Source of the DNA: Thiobacillus sp.
GTDB taxonomy: Bacteria; Pseudomonadota; Gammaproteobacteria; Burkholderiales; Thiobacillaceae
Direction: 5' to 3'
Assembly: GCF_018780105.1 (NCBI RefSeq)
Contig: NZ_JADMKC010000018.1
Location: forward strand, 222,160-286,159
DNA length: 64,000 nucleotides
Part shown: positions 1 through 8,132 of the stretch, one piece after another
Position numbering within the stretch: the first letter of the stretch is position 1
Layout: the number at the start of each line of letters is the position of its first letter
Translations under genes and position numbers: made by a program
The notes under the pieces: generated by a model
Told to the model about the DNA's origin: nothing
Seen by the model: only the letters and a program-made list of their open reading frames with translations
Databases searched by the model: none

Positions 1-239
1 CTGCGCTGACGCTCGCCGTATTTGCGGCTGATTTCGGCCACGGCCTGATCGGCGCGCCCGTGCGCCTCGTTCAGGTAAGGCGCCCGCAGTTCGGCACGAC
101 GGGCGTCGAAGCGCGCCTCGGCAGTGCGCACCGCCTCCAGTGCATCGTCGATAATGCGCTGGCGTTCAATGCCGGCAGCGTCGATCACCGCTTGTGCACG
201 GGCTTCGGCTTCCAGCAGGCGCTGCAGCTGATCGTCCAC
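1..239 (-). CDS. Coiled-coil protein, N-terminal part only; possible V/A-type ATPase peripheral stalk subunit (G/H-like)
   Basis: The gene runs off the left edge; about 79 N-terminal residues are visible. The GTG start at 239 sits 3 bases after the hupE stop, so it is the next gene of the hydrogenase operon. The visible part is almost entirely charged heptad-like helix rich in Ala, Glu, Arg and Gln (starts VDDQLQRLLEAEARAQ), with no signal peptide or membrane segment. That pattern fits the small stalk subunits of V/A-type ATPases, which begin with a similar Glu/Ala/Arg helix, but any peripheral coiled-coil protein would look alike. The family assignment is an inference; that it is a real translated frame is better supported by its tight spacing and codon use. 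Confidence 0.45.
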   Translation of the reverse strand, partial: MDDQLQRLLEAEARAQAVIDAAGIERQRIIDDALEAVRTAEARFDARRAELRAPYLNEAHGRADQAVAEISRKYGERQR

Positions 240-242
240 CGT

Positions 243-818
243 TCACATTCCGAACAGCATTGCCAGACCGCTGGCCGCAATCGCGGCGCCTGCCAGCTGC
301 ATGGCATAGCGCCCGATCAGGCTGCCGGCGATACCGACGCCATGCAGGCAAGCCGTCGCCAGCACAAAGCCCAGGGCATACAACATGGGCGAGGCGGCTT
401 GCGGCATTTCGAGCCCATGGGCGTAGCCGTGAAAAACCGCAAACCCCGCGGCAATCGCCATGCCGGCCAGCACGGCCCATTGGCGCTGCGTGGCGATCAG
501 CAAGCCCAGCACCAGCACCGAGACGGCTATGCCGGTTTCGGCCTGCGGCAGCACCCAACCCGCCAAGGCGAGTCCGCCGCCCAACACCATCGCGCCGACA
601 AACGCGGCCGGCACCGCCCACACTGCGCGCCCGCCCTGCTGCGCCGCCCACAGTCCGATCGCGATCATCGCGAGCAAATGATCCAGTCCGAACAGCGGAT
701 GGCTCAAGCCGCTGACAAAACCGGTCACCGCATGGCTGCCGGTATGCGCGGATGCGCTGCCCGCGACCAGACAGAGGGCGCCCAGGACGAGCGTGCGTAC
801 AGGATTCATGTGTTTCAT
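243..818 (-). CDS. hupE: HupE/UreJ-family membrane protein, probable nickel permease
   Basis: A 191-residue polytopic membrane protein. An N-terminal signal-like hydrophobic stretch ending near SASAHTGSH is followed by the family signature HPLFGLDHLLAMIAIGLWA, with the His and Asp residues thought to bind Ni2+ in HupE/UreJ proteins, and then several further hydrophobic helices. HupE proteins supply nickel for hydrogenase maturation. It lies 33 bases downstream of the hydrogenase large-subunit gene on the same strand, where hupE genes usually sit. The ATG at 818 has a GGAG motif upstream; a second ATG three codons later is an alternative start. Confidence 0.85.
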   Translation of the reverse strand: MKHMNPVRTLVLGALCLVAGSASAHTGSHAVTGFVSGLSHPLFGLDHLLAMIAIGLWAAQQGGRAVWAVPAAFVGAMVLGGGLALAGWVLPQAETGIAVSVLVLGLLIATQRQWAVLAGMAIAAGFAVFHGYAHGLEMPQAASPMLYALGFVLATACLHGVGIAGSLIGRYAMQLAGAAIAASGLAMLFGM

Positions 819-851
819 TCGTGGTCTCCAGAATTCAAATGCGCGGGCGGA

Positions 852-2615
852 TTACTTGATCTTCACCTGCACCAGTTCCTCGCCGTCCGGGTCGGTCACG
901 TGCACCGCGCAGGCGATGCAGGGGTCGAAGGAGTGGATGGTGCGCAGGATCTCGATCGGCTGTTTCGGGTCGGCCATCACGTGGTTGTCCTGCAGCGCGG
1001 CTTCGTAGGCGCCGGGCTGGCCTTTTGCATCGCGCGGACCGGCGTTCCAGGTACTCGGCACCACCGCCTGGTAGTTGCTGATCTTGGCGTCGTCGATGAC
1101 GATCCAGTGCGACAGCCCGCCGCGCGGCGCTTCCATCAGGCCGACGCCCTGCATGTGTTTGGGCCAGGTCGACGGTTCCCAGTACTGGTCGTTGAACGTG
1201 CGCACATCGCCCGCCTTGATGTTGGCGATGAGCTGGTCGTACCAGCCCTGCATGGCGTCGGCGATGATCTTCGATTCCAGCGTGCGCGCCGCAGTGCGGC
1301 CCAGCGTCGAGAACAGCGCATCGACCGGCACATCGAGCGTTTTCAGCGTGACGCCCACCAGTTCCTTCGCCTGTTCGTTGCCGCTGGCGTACATCATCAG
1401 CACGCGGGCCAGCGGGCCGACTTCCATCGACTTGCCCTGCCAGCGCGGCGATTTCATCCAGGAATATTTCTGGTCCACATTGAGGTGTTCGTAAGGCGGC
1501 TTCGGCCCGGTGTAGTTGAGCTCGGTCTCGCCCTTGAACGGATGCAGACCTTGGGCATCGCCCTGGCTGTACTTGTACCAGGAGTGGCTGACGAACTCCT
1601 GGATCTCGTTGTCCGCATCGAGGTCGATCGGGTGAACTTTGCTCAGGTCGCGGTTAAGGATGACGCCGCGCGGGATGAGGAAGGAATCGGTGTCCCAAAA
1701 GCCTTTCGACGGCAGATCGCCGAACGACAGGAAATTGCCGAGGCCCTCGCCGCGCCCGCCCCAGTCCTTGTAGAAGCCGGCAATCGCCAGGGTGTCCGGC
1801 AGATAGACCTGATCGACAAACTCGCGCATCTGCTTGATGACGTTCTGCACCGTCTGCAGACCCACGATATTGAGCGCAGTGGCATCCTGGCCGCCGCCGC
1901 TGGTGTGCACCGATATGGCCGATGGCACGCCGCCGACCACGAAGTTGGGGTGCGGGTTCTTGCCGCCGAAAATGGCGTGCAGCTTGACCACGTCGCGCTG
2001 CCAGGCGAGCGCATCGAGGTAATGCGCCACCGCCATCAGATTGGCTTCCGGCGGCAGTTTGTAGGCGGGATGACCCCAGTAGGCATTGGAAAAAATACCG
2101 AGCTGGCCTTGCTCGACGAAAGTCTTCACCTTCTTCTGCACGTCGGCGAAGTAGCCCGGCGACGACCGCGGATAACTCGACAGGCTTTGCGCCAGGGTGG
2201 AAGTGGCCTTGGGGTCGGCCTTCAGCGCCGACACCACGTCGACCCAGTCGAGCGCGTGCAGGTGATAGAAATGCATCACGTGGTCGTGCACGTATTGTGC
2301 CGCGATCATCAGGTTGCGGATCAGCTCGGCGTTCTGCGGAATGCTGTAGCTGGGAATGGCGCGATGCAGCGCATCCTCGACCGAGCGTACCGAGGCGATA
2401 CCGTGCACCAAGGTGCACACCCCGCAGATGCGCTGGGCGAAAGCCCAGGCGTCGCGCGGGTCGCGCCCGCGCAGGATGATCTCGATGCCGCGCACCATGG
2501 TGCCGGCGGAATAGGCGCTGGTAATCCTGCCGTCGACGTCGGTTTCCGCCTCGATGCGCAGATGGCCCTCGATGCGGGTGATGGGGTCAACGACGACGCG
2601 TTGTGCTGTACTCAT
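852..2615 (-). CDS. hynL: [NiFe] hydrogenase large subunit, membrane-bound group 1 (Isp type)
   Basis: A 587-residue catalytic subunit that holds the NiFe(CN)2CO centre. The N-terminal L1 motif RICGVC lies near residue 64 and the C-terminal L2 motif DPCIACAVH lies 15 residues before the end. The 15-residue tail after the His is the peptide removed by the maturation protease after nickel insertion, matching the protease gene (6072-6545) in the same operon. Length is normal for periplasm-facing group 1 enzymes. It has no signal peptide and should be exported with the Tat-signal-bearing small subunit. The GGAGG ribosome site overlaps the isp2 stop codon. The order hynS-isp1-isp2-hynL is known from purple sulfur bacteria, Thiobacillus and Aquifex. 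Confidence 0.95.
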   Translation of the reverse strand: MSTAQRVVVDPITRIEGHLRIEAETDVDGRITSAYSAGTMVRGIEIILRGRDPRDAWAFAQRICGVCTLVHGIASVRSVEDALHRAIPSYSIPQNAELIRNLMIAAQYVHDHVMHFYHLHALDWVDVVSALKADPKATSTLAQSLSSYPRSSPGYFADVQKKVKTFVEQGQLGIFSNAYWGHPAYKLPPEANLMAVAHYLDALAWQRDVVKLHAIFGGKNPHPNFVVGGVPSAISVHTSGGGQDATALNIVGLQTVQNVIKQMREFVDQVYLPDTLAIAGFYKDWGGRGEGLGNFLSFGDLPSKGFWDTDSFLIPRGVILNRDLSKVHPIDLDADNEIQEFVSHSWYKYSQGDAQGLHPFKGETELNYTGPKPPYEHLNVDQKYSWMKSPRWQGKSMEVGPLARVLMMYASGNEQAKELVGVTLKTLDVPVDALFSTLGRTAARTLESKIIADAMQGWYDQLIANIKAGDVRTFNDQYWEPSTWPKHMQGVGLMEAPRGGLSHWIVIDDAKISNYQAVVPSTWNAGPRDAKGQPGAYEAALQDNHVMADPKQPIEILRTIHSFDPCIACAVHVTDPDGEELVQVKIK

Positions 2616-2619
2616 GTGC

Positions 2620-3882
2620 TCAATCCTCCAGGTGTTCGGCCAGCAGTTCGGTCAGGCCGAGCAGCTTGGTATTCATCTCGTAATGGTCGAGGGCCTCTTC
2701 CATCACGATGCGGCAGTTGGCGCAGAAGGTCACCATGGTGCCGACGCCCGCGTCCTCGATCTGCCGCTTCTTGATCTGGAAGACCTTGGCGCGCAGCGCT
2801 TCCGCCGTCTCGGTGTGGATCGCCGACGCCCCGCCGCCGCCGCCGCAGCACCAGTTCCATTTCTGCTGGTCGGCCACCGGGATGAAGTTTTCCGCCACCT
2901 CGCGGATCAACGCCTCGGGCGCCTGCAGCACACCGCCGCGCCGCACGATCTGGCAGGGATCGTGCAGGATCAGCGGGTCCTTGAACTTGTTCTTCACCTT
3001 CAGCACGCCCTTCTGGCGCAGGCCATCGAGCAGTTCCAGCACGTGCACCACCTCGAACTGGTAGGGGCGGCCGATCAGATTGGGGCCTTCCCAGCGGATC
3101 GCCGTGTAGGCATGGCCGCATTCGGGCGACAGCACATATTTGACCTTGAGCCGTTCAGCGGCATCGACGATGCGCGTGACGATCACCTTGGCGATGTCGG
3201 ACGCGCCGATCTGGATGCCGGCGTTGGTCGCCTCGAAGGCGTCGGAGGCCAGGGTGAAGCTGATCCCCGCCTTGTTGAAGATCTTGGCCAGCGCCTCGAT
3301 GTATTCCGGATAGTTGACGATCTCCATCGACGACAGCAGCACCAGATAATCGACGCCCGCCTGATCGACCGGGATCGGCAGGCCGGTGGCCTCTTCGGCC
3401 TTCTTCAGCACGTTGGCGACCGCCGGCCACTTGAGGCCCATCGGTCCGCCGATCTCGACCGTGCGCTTGGTGGCGCCGCGGATGCCGTCCGGCACATGGC
3501 CGGACACCGCCATGCCCTCGCGGAATTTGCGGACCATGTAGGTGATGTCGTTGCCCACCGGGCAGATCAGCGAACAGCGTCCGCACAGCGTGCAGCTGTC
3601 ATAGACCAACTCCTGCCACTGGTCGAGCTCTTCGTGGGTGATCGGCTTCGACAGCCCGACCATTTTCTTCAGCCGCCCGAGCAGCGTGTATTCCTGCTCG
3701 TAGACGCGGCGCAGCGGCTCCACCTTATGGATCGGCGTGTATTTTGGATCGCCGGTTTCGGTGTAGAACAGGCAGGCCTCGGCGCACAGGCCGCAATGCA
3801 CGCAGCTTTCGAAATAGCTGGCGATGGGCGCGTCGATAACTTCCTTGAGGGTTTGCGTGACTTTGTCGAGTGAGGCGCTCAT
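2620..3882 (-). CDS. isp2: Isp2: HdrD/GlpC-like iron-sulfur protein of the hydrogenase complex
   Basis: A 420-residue cytoplasmic electron-transfer protein. Two [4Fe-4S] ferredoxin motifs lie in the N-terminal part (CVHCGLCAEAC near residue 27 and CTLCGRCSLICPVG near residue 97). The C-terminal half has CCG-domain cysteines as in heterodisulfide reductase HdrD: DPCQI, then WNWCCGGGGGA, then FCANC. With Isp1 it resembles the HdrDE/DsrMK pair and is proposed to link the periplasmic hydrogenase to quinone or sulfur metabolism. Its start overlaps the isp1 stop by 4 bases (ATGA), so translation is coupled. The family is certain; the physiological acceptor cannot be read from sequence. Confidence 0.92.
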   Translation of the reverse strand: MSASLDKVTQTLKEVIDAPIASYFESCVHCGLCAEACLFYTETGDPKYTPIHKVEPLRRVYEQEYTLLGRLKKMVGLSKPITHEELDQWQELVYDSCTLCGRCSLICPVGNDITYMVRKFREGMAVSGHVPDGIRGATKRTVEIGGPMGLKWPAVANVLKKAEEATGLPIPVDQAGVDYLVLLSSMEIVNYPEYIEALAKIFNKAGISFTLASDAFEATNAGIQIGASDIAKVIVTRIVDAAERLKVKYVLSPECGHAYTAIRWEGPNLIGRPYQFEVVHVLELLDGLRQKGVLKVKNKFKDPLILHDPCQIVRRGGVLQAPEALIREVAENFIPVADQQKWNWCCGGGGGASAIHTETAEALRAKVFQIKKRQIEDAGVGTMVTFCANCRIVMEEALDHYEMNTKLLGLTELLAEHLED

Positions 3883-4544
3883 ACCGGCACTCCCTTGTGT
3901 GCATTGGCCTTACCGTTGAACCAGCGCGAGCCGAATAGCGTGAAGACGTGGAACAGCTTGGTGAAAGGCAGCACCACCAGCAGGATTTCCACCGACAGAA
4001 TGTGCAGCGCCAACATCAGGGTGTAAGGCAGCAGCAGATGCTGCACCGCCATCCAGCCCGTCAGCACCGGCAGGAAAGTCACCGCCCAGGTGAACCAGTC
4101 CTCGAAAGTGGACAGAAAGCGCTTGACCGGCTTGTTGAAACGGTCGAACAGCACCACCACCATCGCCGCCATCGTCACCACCGCCGCCAGGTCGACGAAC
4201 TGCGACGGCAATCCGGGCCACGACACGCCGGTGAGATTTTTGACCAGCAGGATGTGCGGCGCGAAGCCGAACACCACGATGGCCAGACCGATGTGGAAGA
4301 TGTAGCCGCCGATGTAGCTCACCGGCGAGCGCTTCAACATGCCATGCGGCGGCAGCGAACGGCGGAACACGGTGTGCAGGCCGGACGCGCCGTCAGCATG
4401 GCGCGGCGCGGCGAGGTCCGGCTTGCGGCCGAGCGAGTAGATCTCGAACAGGCGCCACAGCACGCCCAGCACGAAAATGCCCACGGCGATATCGAGGCCG
4501 GGGCCGCGTACCCAGGTCAGAAATTGCAGGTCGTTCATGCTCAT
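3879..4544 (-). CDS. isp1: Isp1: NarI/HdrE-like cytochrome b membrane subunit
   Basis: A 221-residue integral membrane protein with about five hydrophobic helices, starting MSMNDLQFLTW. The longer open frame upstream lies over hynS in another frame and is not coding; the ATG at 4544 overlaps the hynS stop as ATGA. Membrane-embedded histidines (in YIFHIGLAI, HILL, QHLLL, LHILSVE) suit b-haem ligation as in NarI, DsrM and HdrE. It anchors Isp2 and passes electrons between the periplasmic hydrogenase and the cytoplasmic or quinone side. Haem number and ligand pairing are inferred only. Confidence 0.9.
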   Translation of the reverse strand: MSMNDLQFLTWVRGPGLDIAVGIFVLGVLWRLFEIYSLGRKPDLAAPRHADGASGLHTVFRRSLPPHGMLKRSPVSYIGGYIFHIGLAIVVFGFAPHILLVKNLTGVSWPGLPSQFVDLAAVVTMAAMVVVLFDRFNKPVKRFLSTFEDWFTWAVTFLPVLTGWMAVQHLLLPYTLMLALHILSVEILLVVLPFTKLFHVFTLFGSRWFNGKANAHKGVPV

Positions 4545-5620
4545 TTCTCCAGATCGGCCAGGGTGACGGGTTGATGCGCCTTCTTGGCGGCATCCTTTTT
4601 GGCGCGGTTGGCGAAGCTGACCGCCACCCCGGCAGCGGCCCCCACCACCGTTGCAGTGGCTGCAAGTTTGAGTGGGTTGGCCGGCGTCGATAACGCCTTG
4701 TAGAAGCTGCCCGCATCCCAGAAATCCGGCTCCGAGCAGCCGAGGCAGCCGTGGCCGGATTCCACCGGCCACGAGGTGCCGCCATTCCATTTGGTGGTGG
4801 CGCAGGCGTTATAGGTCACCGGTCCCTTGCAACCGAGTTCGAACAGGCACCAGCCGTTGCGCGCGCCTTCGTCGTCGAAGGTCTTGGCAAATTTTCCCTG
4901 GTCGTAGAACGGGCGGCGATAGCAGCGGTCGTGGATGGTTTCTCCATAGAAGGCCTTGGGGCGGCCCTTGTCGTCGAGCTCAGGCAGGCTGCCGAAGGTA
5001 AGGTAATGCGCCAGCACGCCGGTCATTACCACCGGGATGGGCGGGCAGCCGGGAATGTTGACGATGGGTTTGTCCTTGATGATGTCGGACACCGACACCG
5101 CGCCGGTCGGATTCGGATTGGCTTTCGGAATGCCGCCGTAAGACGCGCAGGAGCCCATGGCGACGATGGCGGCTGCGCCCTTGGCTGCGTCCTTCAGCAA
5201 ATCCAGATTGGAACGCCCGGCGATGCAGGAATACGCACCGTCCACTCCCAGCGGGATCGAGCCGTCGATGATCAGCAGGTATTTGCCGAAATTGTCCTTC
5301 ATCGCGTTGTGCAGCGCTTCCTCGGCCTGAAAGCCTGCCGCGGCCATCAGGGTTTCCTGATAGTCGAGCGAAATCATGTCGAAAATCATGCCCTCGATGG
5401 TGGGCGAATGCGAACGCGTGATCGATTCGGTGCAGCCGGTGCATTCCTGGAATGGCAGCCAGATCACCGAGGGGCGTCTGGAGGCGGCCATCGCCTCGGC
5501 CATCGCCCGCCCGGCCGTCGGCGGCAGCGCCATCATCGAGGCCAGGGTGGCGCAGTATTTGAGAAAGGTACGGCGGCTGACGCCTTGCCGTACGAGTGTG
5601 TCGATCAATGGACCCTGCAT
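4541..5620 (-). CDS. hynS: [NiFe] hydrogenase small subunit precursor with Tat signal
   Basis: A 359-residue electron-transfer subunit carrying three Fe-S clusters. The N-terminus has a twin-arginine signal (SRRTFLKY, residues 15-22) followed by a hydrophobic stretch. Cluster motifs follow in order: ECTGCTES, GSCASYGG, PGCPPIP, then the distal region with HDRCYRR, GWCLFELGC and GHGCLGCSEPDFWD. A hydrophobic segment near residues 318-336, followed by a lysine-rich tail, looks like a C-terminal membrane anchor. It is the first structural gene, 45 bases after hupH, and its stop is coupled to the isp1 start. Confidence 0.95.
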   Translation of the reverse strand: MQGPLIDTLVRQGVSRRTFLKYCATLASMMALPPTAGRAMAEAMAASRRPSVIWLPFQECTGCTESITRSHSPTIEGMIFDMISLDYQETLMAAAGFQAEEALHNAMKDNFGKYLLIIDGSIPLGVDGAYSCIAGRSNLDLLKDAAKGAAAIVAMGSCASYGGIPKANPNPTGAVSVSDIIKDKPIVNIPGCPPIPVVMTGVLAHYLTFGSLPELDDKGRPKAFYGETIHDRCYRRPFYDQGKFAKTFDDEGARNGWCLFELGCKGPVTYNACATTKWNGGTSWPVESGHGCLGCSEPDFWDAGSFYKALSTPANPLKLAATATVVGAAAGVAVSFANRAKKDAAKKAHQPVTLADLEK

Positions 5621-5665
5621 GATGCGCGTCTCCTGACTTATTACACGACTACGTTCGAATTCACC

Positions 5666-6082
5666 TTAGAGGTCGGATATCAGCAACTCAAGCTGCTCCC
5701 GGCCGATTGCGACATCCAGGGGATGGGCCTTCGCCAGTTCGGGGATGAAAGCCACCTCGATAAACTGCGAGGTCACTGCCCCGTTTTCATTGCGATGCGT
5801 GACCCACCAGACGCCGGGGCAAGCTGTTTCGCTCAGCGTCGATTCGCCGCTGGCCTGCAGGGTGATAGCGATCTCGCCCGCCCCCAGGATGGCCTGCAGC
5901 CAGTCGAGATCGGCGGGCGTCAGCGGCAGGGCGGACAAATCGATGGCGGCGCTTTCGCCGCTATCCAGCAGGCGCTGCAGCAGTTCGGAAATCTCGCGCA
6001 GCAGCGGCGGCGCATTGCCACTCAGTCCGGGTTCAGAGGGGGCGTGCGTGATGACGTGGATCGGGATGGCTTCAAGCGACAT
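5666..6082 (-). CDS. hupH: HupH/HyaF-family hydrogenase expression/maturation protein, short form
   Basis: A 138-residue protein matching a single HupH/HyaF C-terminal-type domain: the run GEIAITLQASGESTLSETA, then PGVWWVTH, then IEVAFIPELAKAHPLDV is characteristic. Canonical HupH and HyaF proteins are about twice as long, so this is a one-domain version. Family members act in small-subunit Fe-S assembly or quality control. It overlaps the upstream protease gene by 11 bases and precedes hynS, so it belongs to the membrane-bound enzyme. The gene symbol is used for the family; exact orthology is uncertain. Confidence 0.75.
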   Translation of the reverse strand: MSLEAIPIHVITHAPSEPGLSGNAPPLLREISELLQRLLDSGESAAIDLSALPLTPADLDWLQAILGAGEIAITLQASGESTLSETACPGVWWVTHRNENGAVTSQFIEVAFIPELAKAHPLDVAIGREQLELLISDL

Positions 6083-6545
6083 GGCGCCACTCCCCGATCA
6101 GCTTTTGAATGGCGGTGCAGGCAGGCGGGATGGCAGCGGCCACCGCGGGCGTGGGGTATTCGCCCCAGTCGACCACATCGGGCTGGATCGCCAGCAGCGC
6201 CCGCCTCTCCGGCCAGTGCCCCGCCAAGATCGCGATGACGCGCAGATCGGTCAGCCCCACTTCGTGAACCGTGGATTTGCGATTGCCCATCAGGAATGCG
6301 TCCATCGCCTCTCCTTCCAGCAGAATCCATGCACCCGGAGGCGACTGGATGTTGGCGGCATCGACGACGATCAGCGCGTCGGCCTCCTCGATCGGCCCTG
6401 CCAGGGTGAAGGACAGCGTACCGCCATCGAGCAGGGTCACATCGGCGCAATCCTCAAGCAAAGGCCCGAGCGCCTGCAGCACATGCACCCCCACACCTTC
6501 GTCGGTAAGCAGGGTATTGCCGATGCCAAGCACAAGTGTCTTCAT
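6072..6545 (-). CDS. hyaD: HyaD/HupD-type hydrogenase maturation endopeptidase
   Basis: A 157-residue protease of the M52 family that removes the large-subunit C-terminal tail after Ni insertion. It begins with the family signature LVLGIGNTLLTDEGVG, contains the nickel-sensing Glu of that motif and the conserved Asp in IVVDAAN, and has a His in the STVHEVGL segment. It is the first gene of the operon ending in hynL, whose C-terminus has the matching cleavage site. A separate, different protease accompanies the second hydrogenase (24529-24978), as expected from the enzyme specificity of these proteases. Confidence 0.92.
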   Translation of the reverse strand: MKTLVLGIGNTLLTDEGVGVHVLQALGPLLEDCADVTLLDGGTLSFTLAGPIEEADALIVVDAANIQSPPGAWILLEGEAMDAFLMGNRKSTVHEVGLTDLRVIAILAGHWPERRALLAIQPDVVDWGEYPTPAVAAAIPPACTAIQKLIGEWRHVA

Positions 6546-6693
6546 GCCTTCAATCTATACGCGCGAAGTCTGAATAACAACCAAGTGATTCACTCAAGTA
6601 TTTGATTTTCAAAATAATTCCGTAACACGCCGGAATCTTCCCCTGCGCGACAAATCACATATACTGATTCGACAGTGTTACAGGTTGCCCGCC
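6546..6693. promoter_or_regulatory. Divergent promoter region between hydrogenase and hyp operons
   Basis: A 148-base AT-rich region between hyaD and hypC, low in GC against its surroundings. It holds two inverted repeats: TTTGA-TTT-TCAAA at 6601-6613 and ATTCCG-N8-CGGAAT at 6617-6636. A TATACT hexamer at 6660-6665 could be a -10 box for hypC, but no good -35 was found at 17 bases. No convincing sigma-54 (-24/-12) element was seen on either strand. The first repeat resembles half-sites of FNR-type boxes but has the wrong spacing, so the regulator is unassigned. Confidence 0.5.
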
Positions 6694-6939
6694 ATGTGCC
6701 TTGCCATCCCCATGCAGATTGAAACCATAGACGGCTTTACCGCCCGCTGCCAGGCCAAAGGCGTGTGGCGCGACGTCAGCCTGTTCATGATGCAGGACGA
6801 GCCGCCGGCAATCGGGGATTACGTCATGGTGCATGTCGGCTACGCCATCCAGAAGATAGCTGAATCCGACGCGCGTACAACTTGGGAATTGCTCGACCAG
6901 ATCCTGGAGGCCCAGGCCATGGAGGTGGGGGGTGCATGA
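6694..6939 (+). CDS. hypC: HypC hydrogenase maturation chaperone
   Basis: An 81-residue protein starting MCLAIPMQIE. Cys2 is essential because it holds the Fe(CN)2CO intermediate with HypD, so the ATG at 6694 is the true start rather than the TTG at 6685. The rest follows the HypC/HupF fold (VSLFMM, then GDYVMVHVGYAIQ). HypC shuttles the Fe-ligand unit to the large-subunit precursor. It opens the hypCABDFE operon and its stop overlaps the hypA start. Confidence 0.95.
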   Translation: MCLAIPMQIETIDGFTARCQAKGVWRDVSLFMMQDEPPAIGDYVMVHVGYAIQKIAESDARTTWELLDQILEAQAMEVGGA

Positions 6940-7321
6940 ACTCGCCGTCGCCCAAGCGCTGGTCGAACAGGTGGATGCCGTGATCGATCAGCACAACGCC
7001 ACCGCCGCATCGCTGATCCGCGTGCGCATCGGCCCGCTCGCCGGCGTCGTGCCGGAACTGCTCGGCAGCGCCTTTCCGCTCGCCGCCGCCGGCAGCCGCA
7101 TGGAACGCGCCGTGCTCGACCTGGTGACTGCGCCGATCAAAGTGCACTGTCAGACCTGTGGCGCCGAGACCGAAGCCGCGATGAACCGCCTGATCTGCGG
7201 CGCCTGCGGCGACTGGCACACCCAGGTCATCTCCGGCGACGAACTGCTGCTGGAAAGCGTCGAGCTGGAGACAAGTACCGCTCACCCCTCACCCCTTACG
7301 CCTCCCCACCCAAATGTGTGA
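6932..7321 (+). CDS. hypA: HypA nickel-insertion metallochaperone
   Basis: A 129-residue protein. The GTG start at 6932 gives MHELAVAQALVEQ, placing the Ni-binding His at position 2, and overlaps the hypC stop. The zinc site has two CxxC pairs, CQTCGAE and CGACGDW. HypA works with HypB to insert nickel into the large subunit. The last residues after about 115 are rich in Pro, Thr and Ser and may be disordered. Its stop overlaps the hypB start, so the genes are translationally coupled. Confidence 0.93.
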   Translation: MHELAVAQALVEQVDAVIDQHNATAASLIRVRIGPLAGVVPELLGSAFPLAAAGSRMERAVLDLVTAPIKVHCQTCGAETEAAMNRLICGACGDWHTQVISGDELLLESVELETSTAHPSPLTPPHPNV

Positions 7322-8120
7322 CACCTGCGGCTGCAACCTCACCCCCGGCAACAAACACCTCGCGTTCAAGCCCGTCGCCAAGGGCGCGACCGCCGTCTCG
7401 GTGCTGAAAGGCCTGCTGGCCAAGAACGACGACCAGGCCGCGCACAACCGCGCACATTTCGATACGCGCGGCATCCTCGCAATCAACCTGATGTCCTCGC
7501 CCGGTTCCGGCAAGACCGCGCTGCTCGAAGCCACGCTCGTCGCGCTGAAAGACGAATTCACCTGCGCCGTGATCGAGGGCGATCTCGAAACCGAGAACGA
7601 CGCCGAGCGCATCCGCGCCAAGGGCGTGCAGGCGCACCAGATCGTCACCGGCACCGCCTGCCACCTCGACGCGCATCTGGTGCACGACGCGCTGCATCAC
7701 ATGACGCTCGACGGCGTCGACCTCCTGTTCATCGAGAACGTCGGCAATCTGGTCTGCCCCGCCAGCTTCGACCTCGGCCAGCACCTCAACGTCACCCTGC
7801 TTTCGGTCACCGAAGGCGACGACAAGCCGGCCAAGTATCCGGTGATGTTCCGCGCGGCCGACGCCATGCTGCTGACCAAGACCGACCTGCTGGCGGTGCT
7901 CGACGATTTCGACCCGGACAAGGCCGAAGCGCACCTGCGCAATCTCGCCAACCCGGCACCGGTGATGCGGCTGTCGGCGCGCAAGGATCTGGGCATGGAA
8001 GCCTGGTACACCTGGTTGCGCGAACAACTCGCCGCGCAGCGCGCCCGTGTGGCGATCGGCCAGTCGCGCCGTCCGGCGATCCAGAGCGACGGCATGAAAT
8101 ATCACAGCGTCAGCGCATAA
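7314..8120 (+). CDS. hypB: HypB GTPase, nickel-insertion factor
   Basis: A 268-residue SIMIBI-class GTPase. It has the N-terminal metal motif MCDTCGC, Walker A SSPGSGKT near residue 62, switch residues in EGDLETENDAERI, and the metal-site cysteine and histidine in TACHLDAHLV. There is no His-rich stretch between the N-terminus and the G domain, so it is a nickel-insertion rather than nickel-storage type. The start overlaps the hypA stop. Confidence 0.95.
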   Translation: MCDTCGCNLTPGNKHLAFKPVAKGATAVSVLKGLLAKNDDQAAHNRAHFDTRGILAINLMSSPGSGKTALLEATLVALKDEFTCAVIEGDLETENDAERIRAKGVQAHQIVTGTACHLDAHLVHDALHHMTLDGVDLLFIENVGNLVCPASFDLGQHLNVTLLSVTEGDDKPAKYPVMFRAADAMLLTKTDLLAVLDDFDPDKAEAHLRNLANPAPVMRLSARKDLGMEAWYTWLREQLAAQRARVAIGQSRRPAIQSDGMKYHSVSA

Positions 8121-8132
8121 GGGAGCACAAAC

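Noticed and set aside
60-2774. A very long plus-strand open frame opposite hupE and hynL
   Set aside because: It lies antisense to a complete hydrogenase large subunit and hupE. Its peptide is rich in Arg, His and Gln with no motif, as expected from a GC-rich antisense frame.
6685-6693. TTG start for HypC three codons upstream
   Set aside because: HypC needs Cys at position 2 after Met removal, which only the ATG at 6694 gives.
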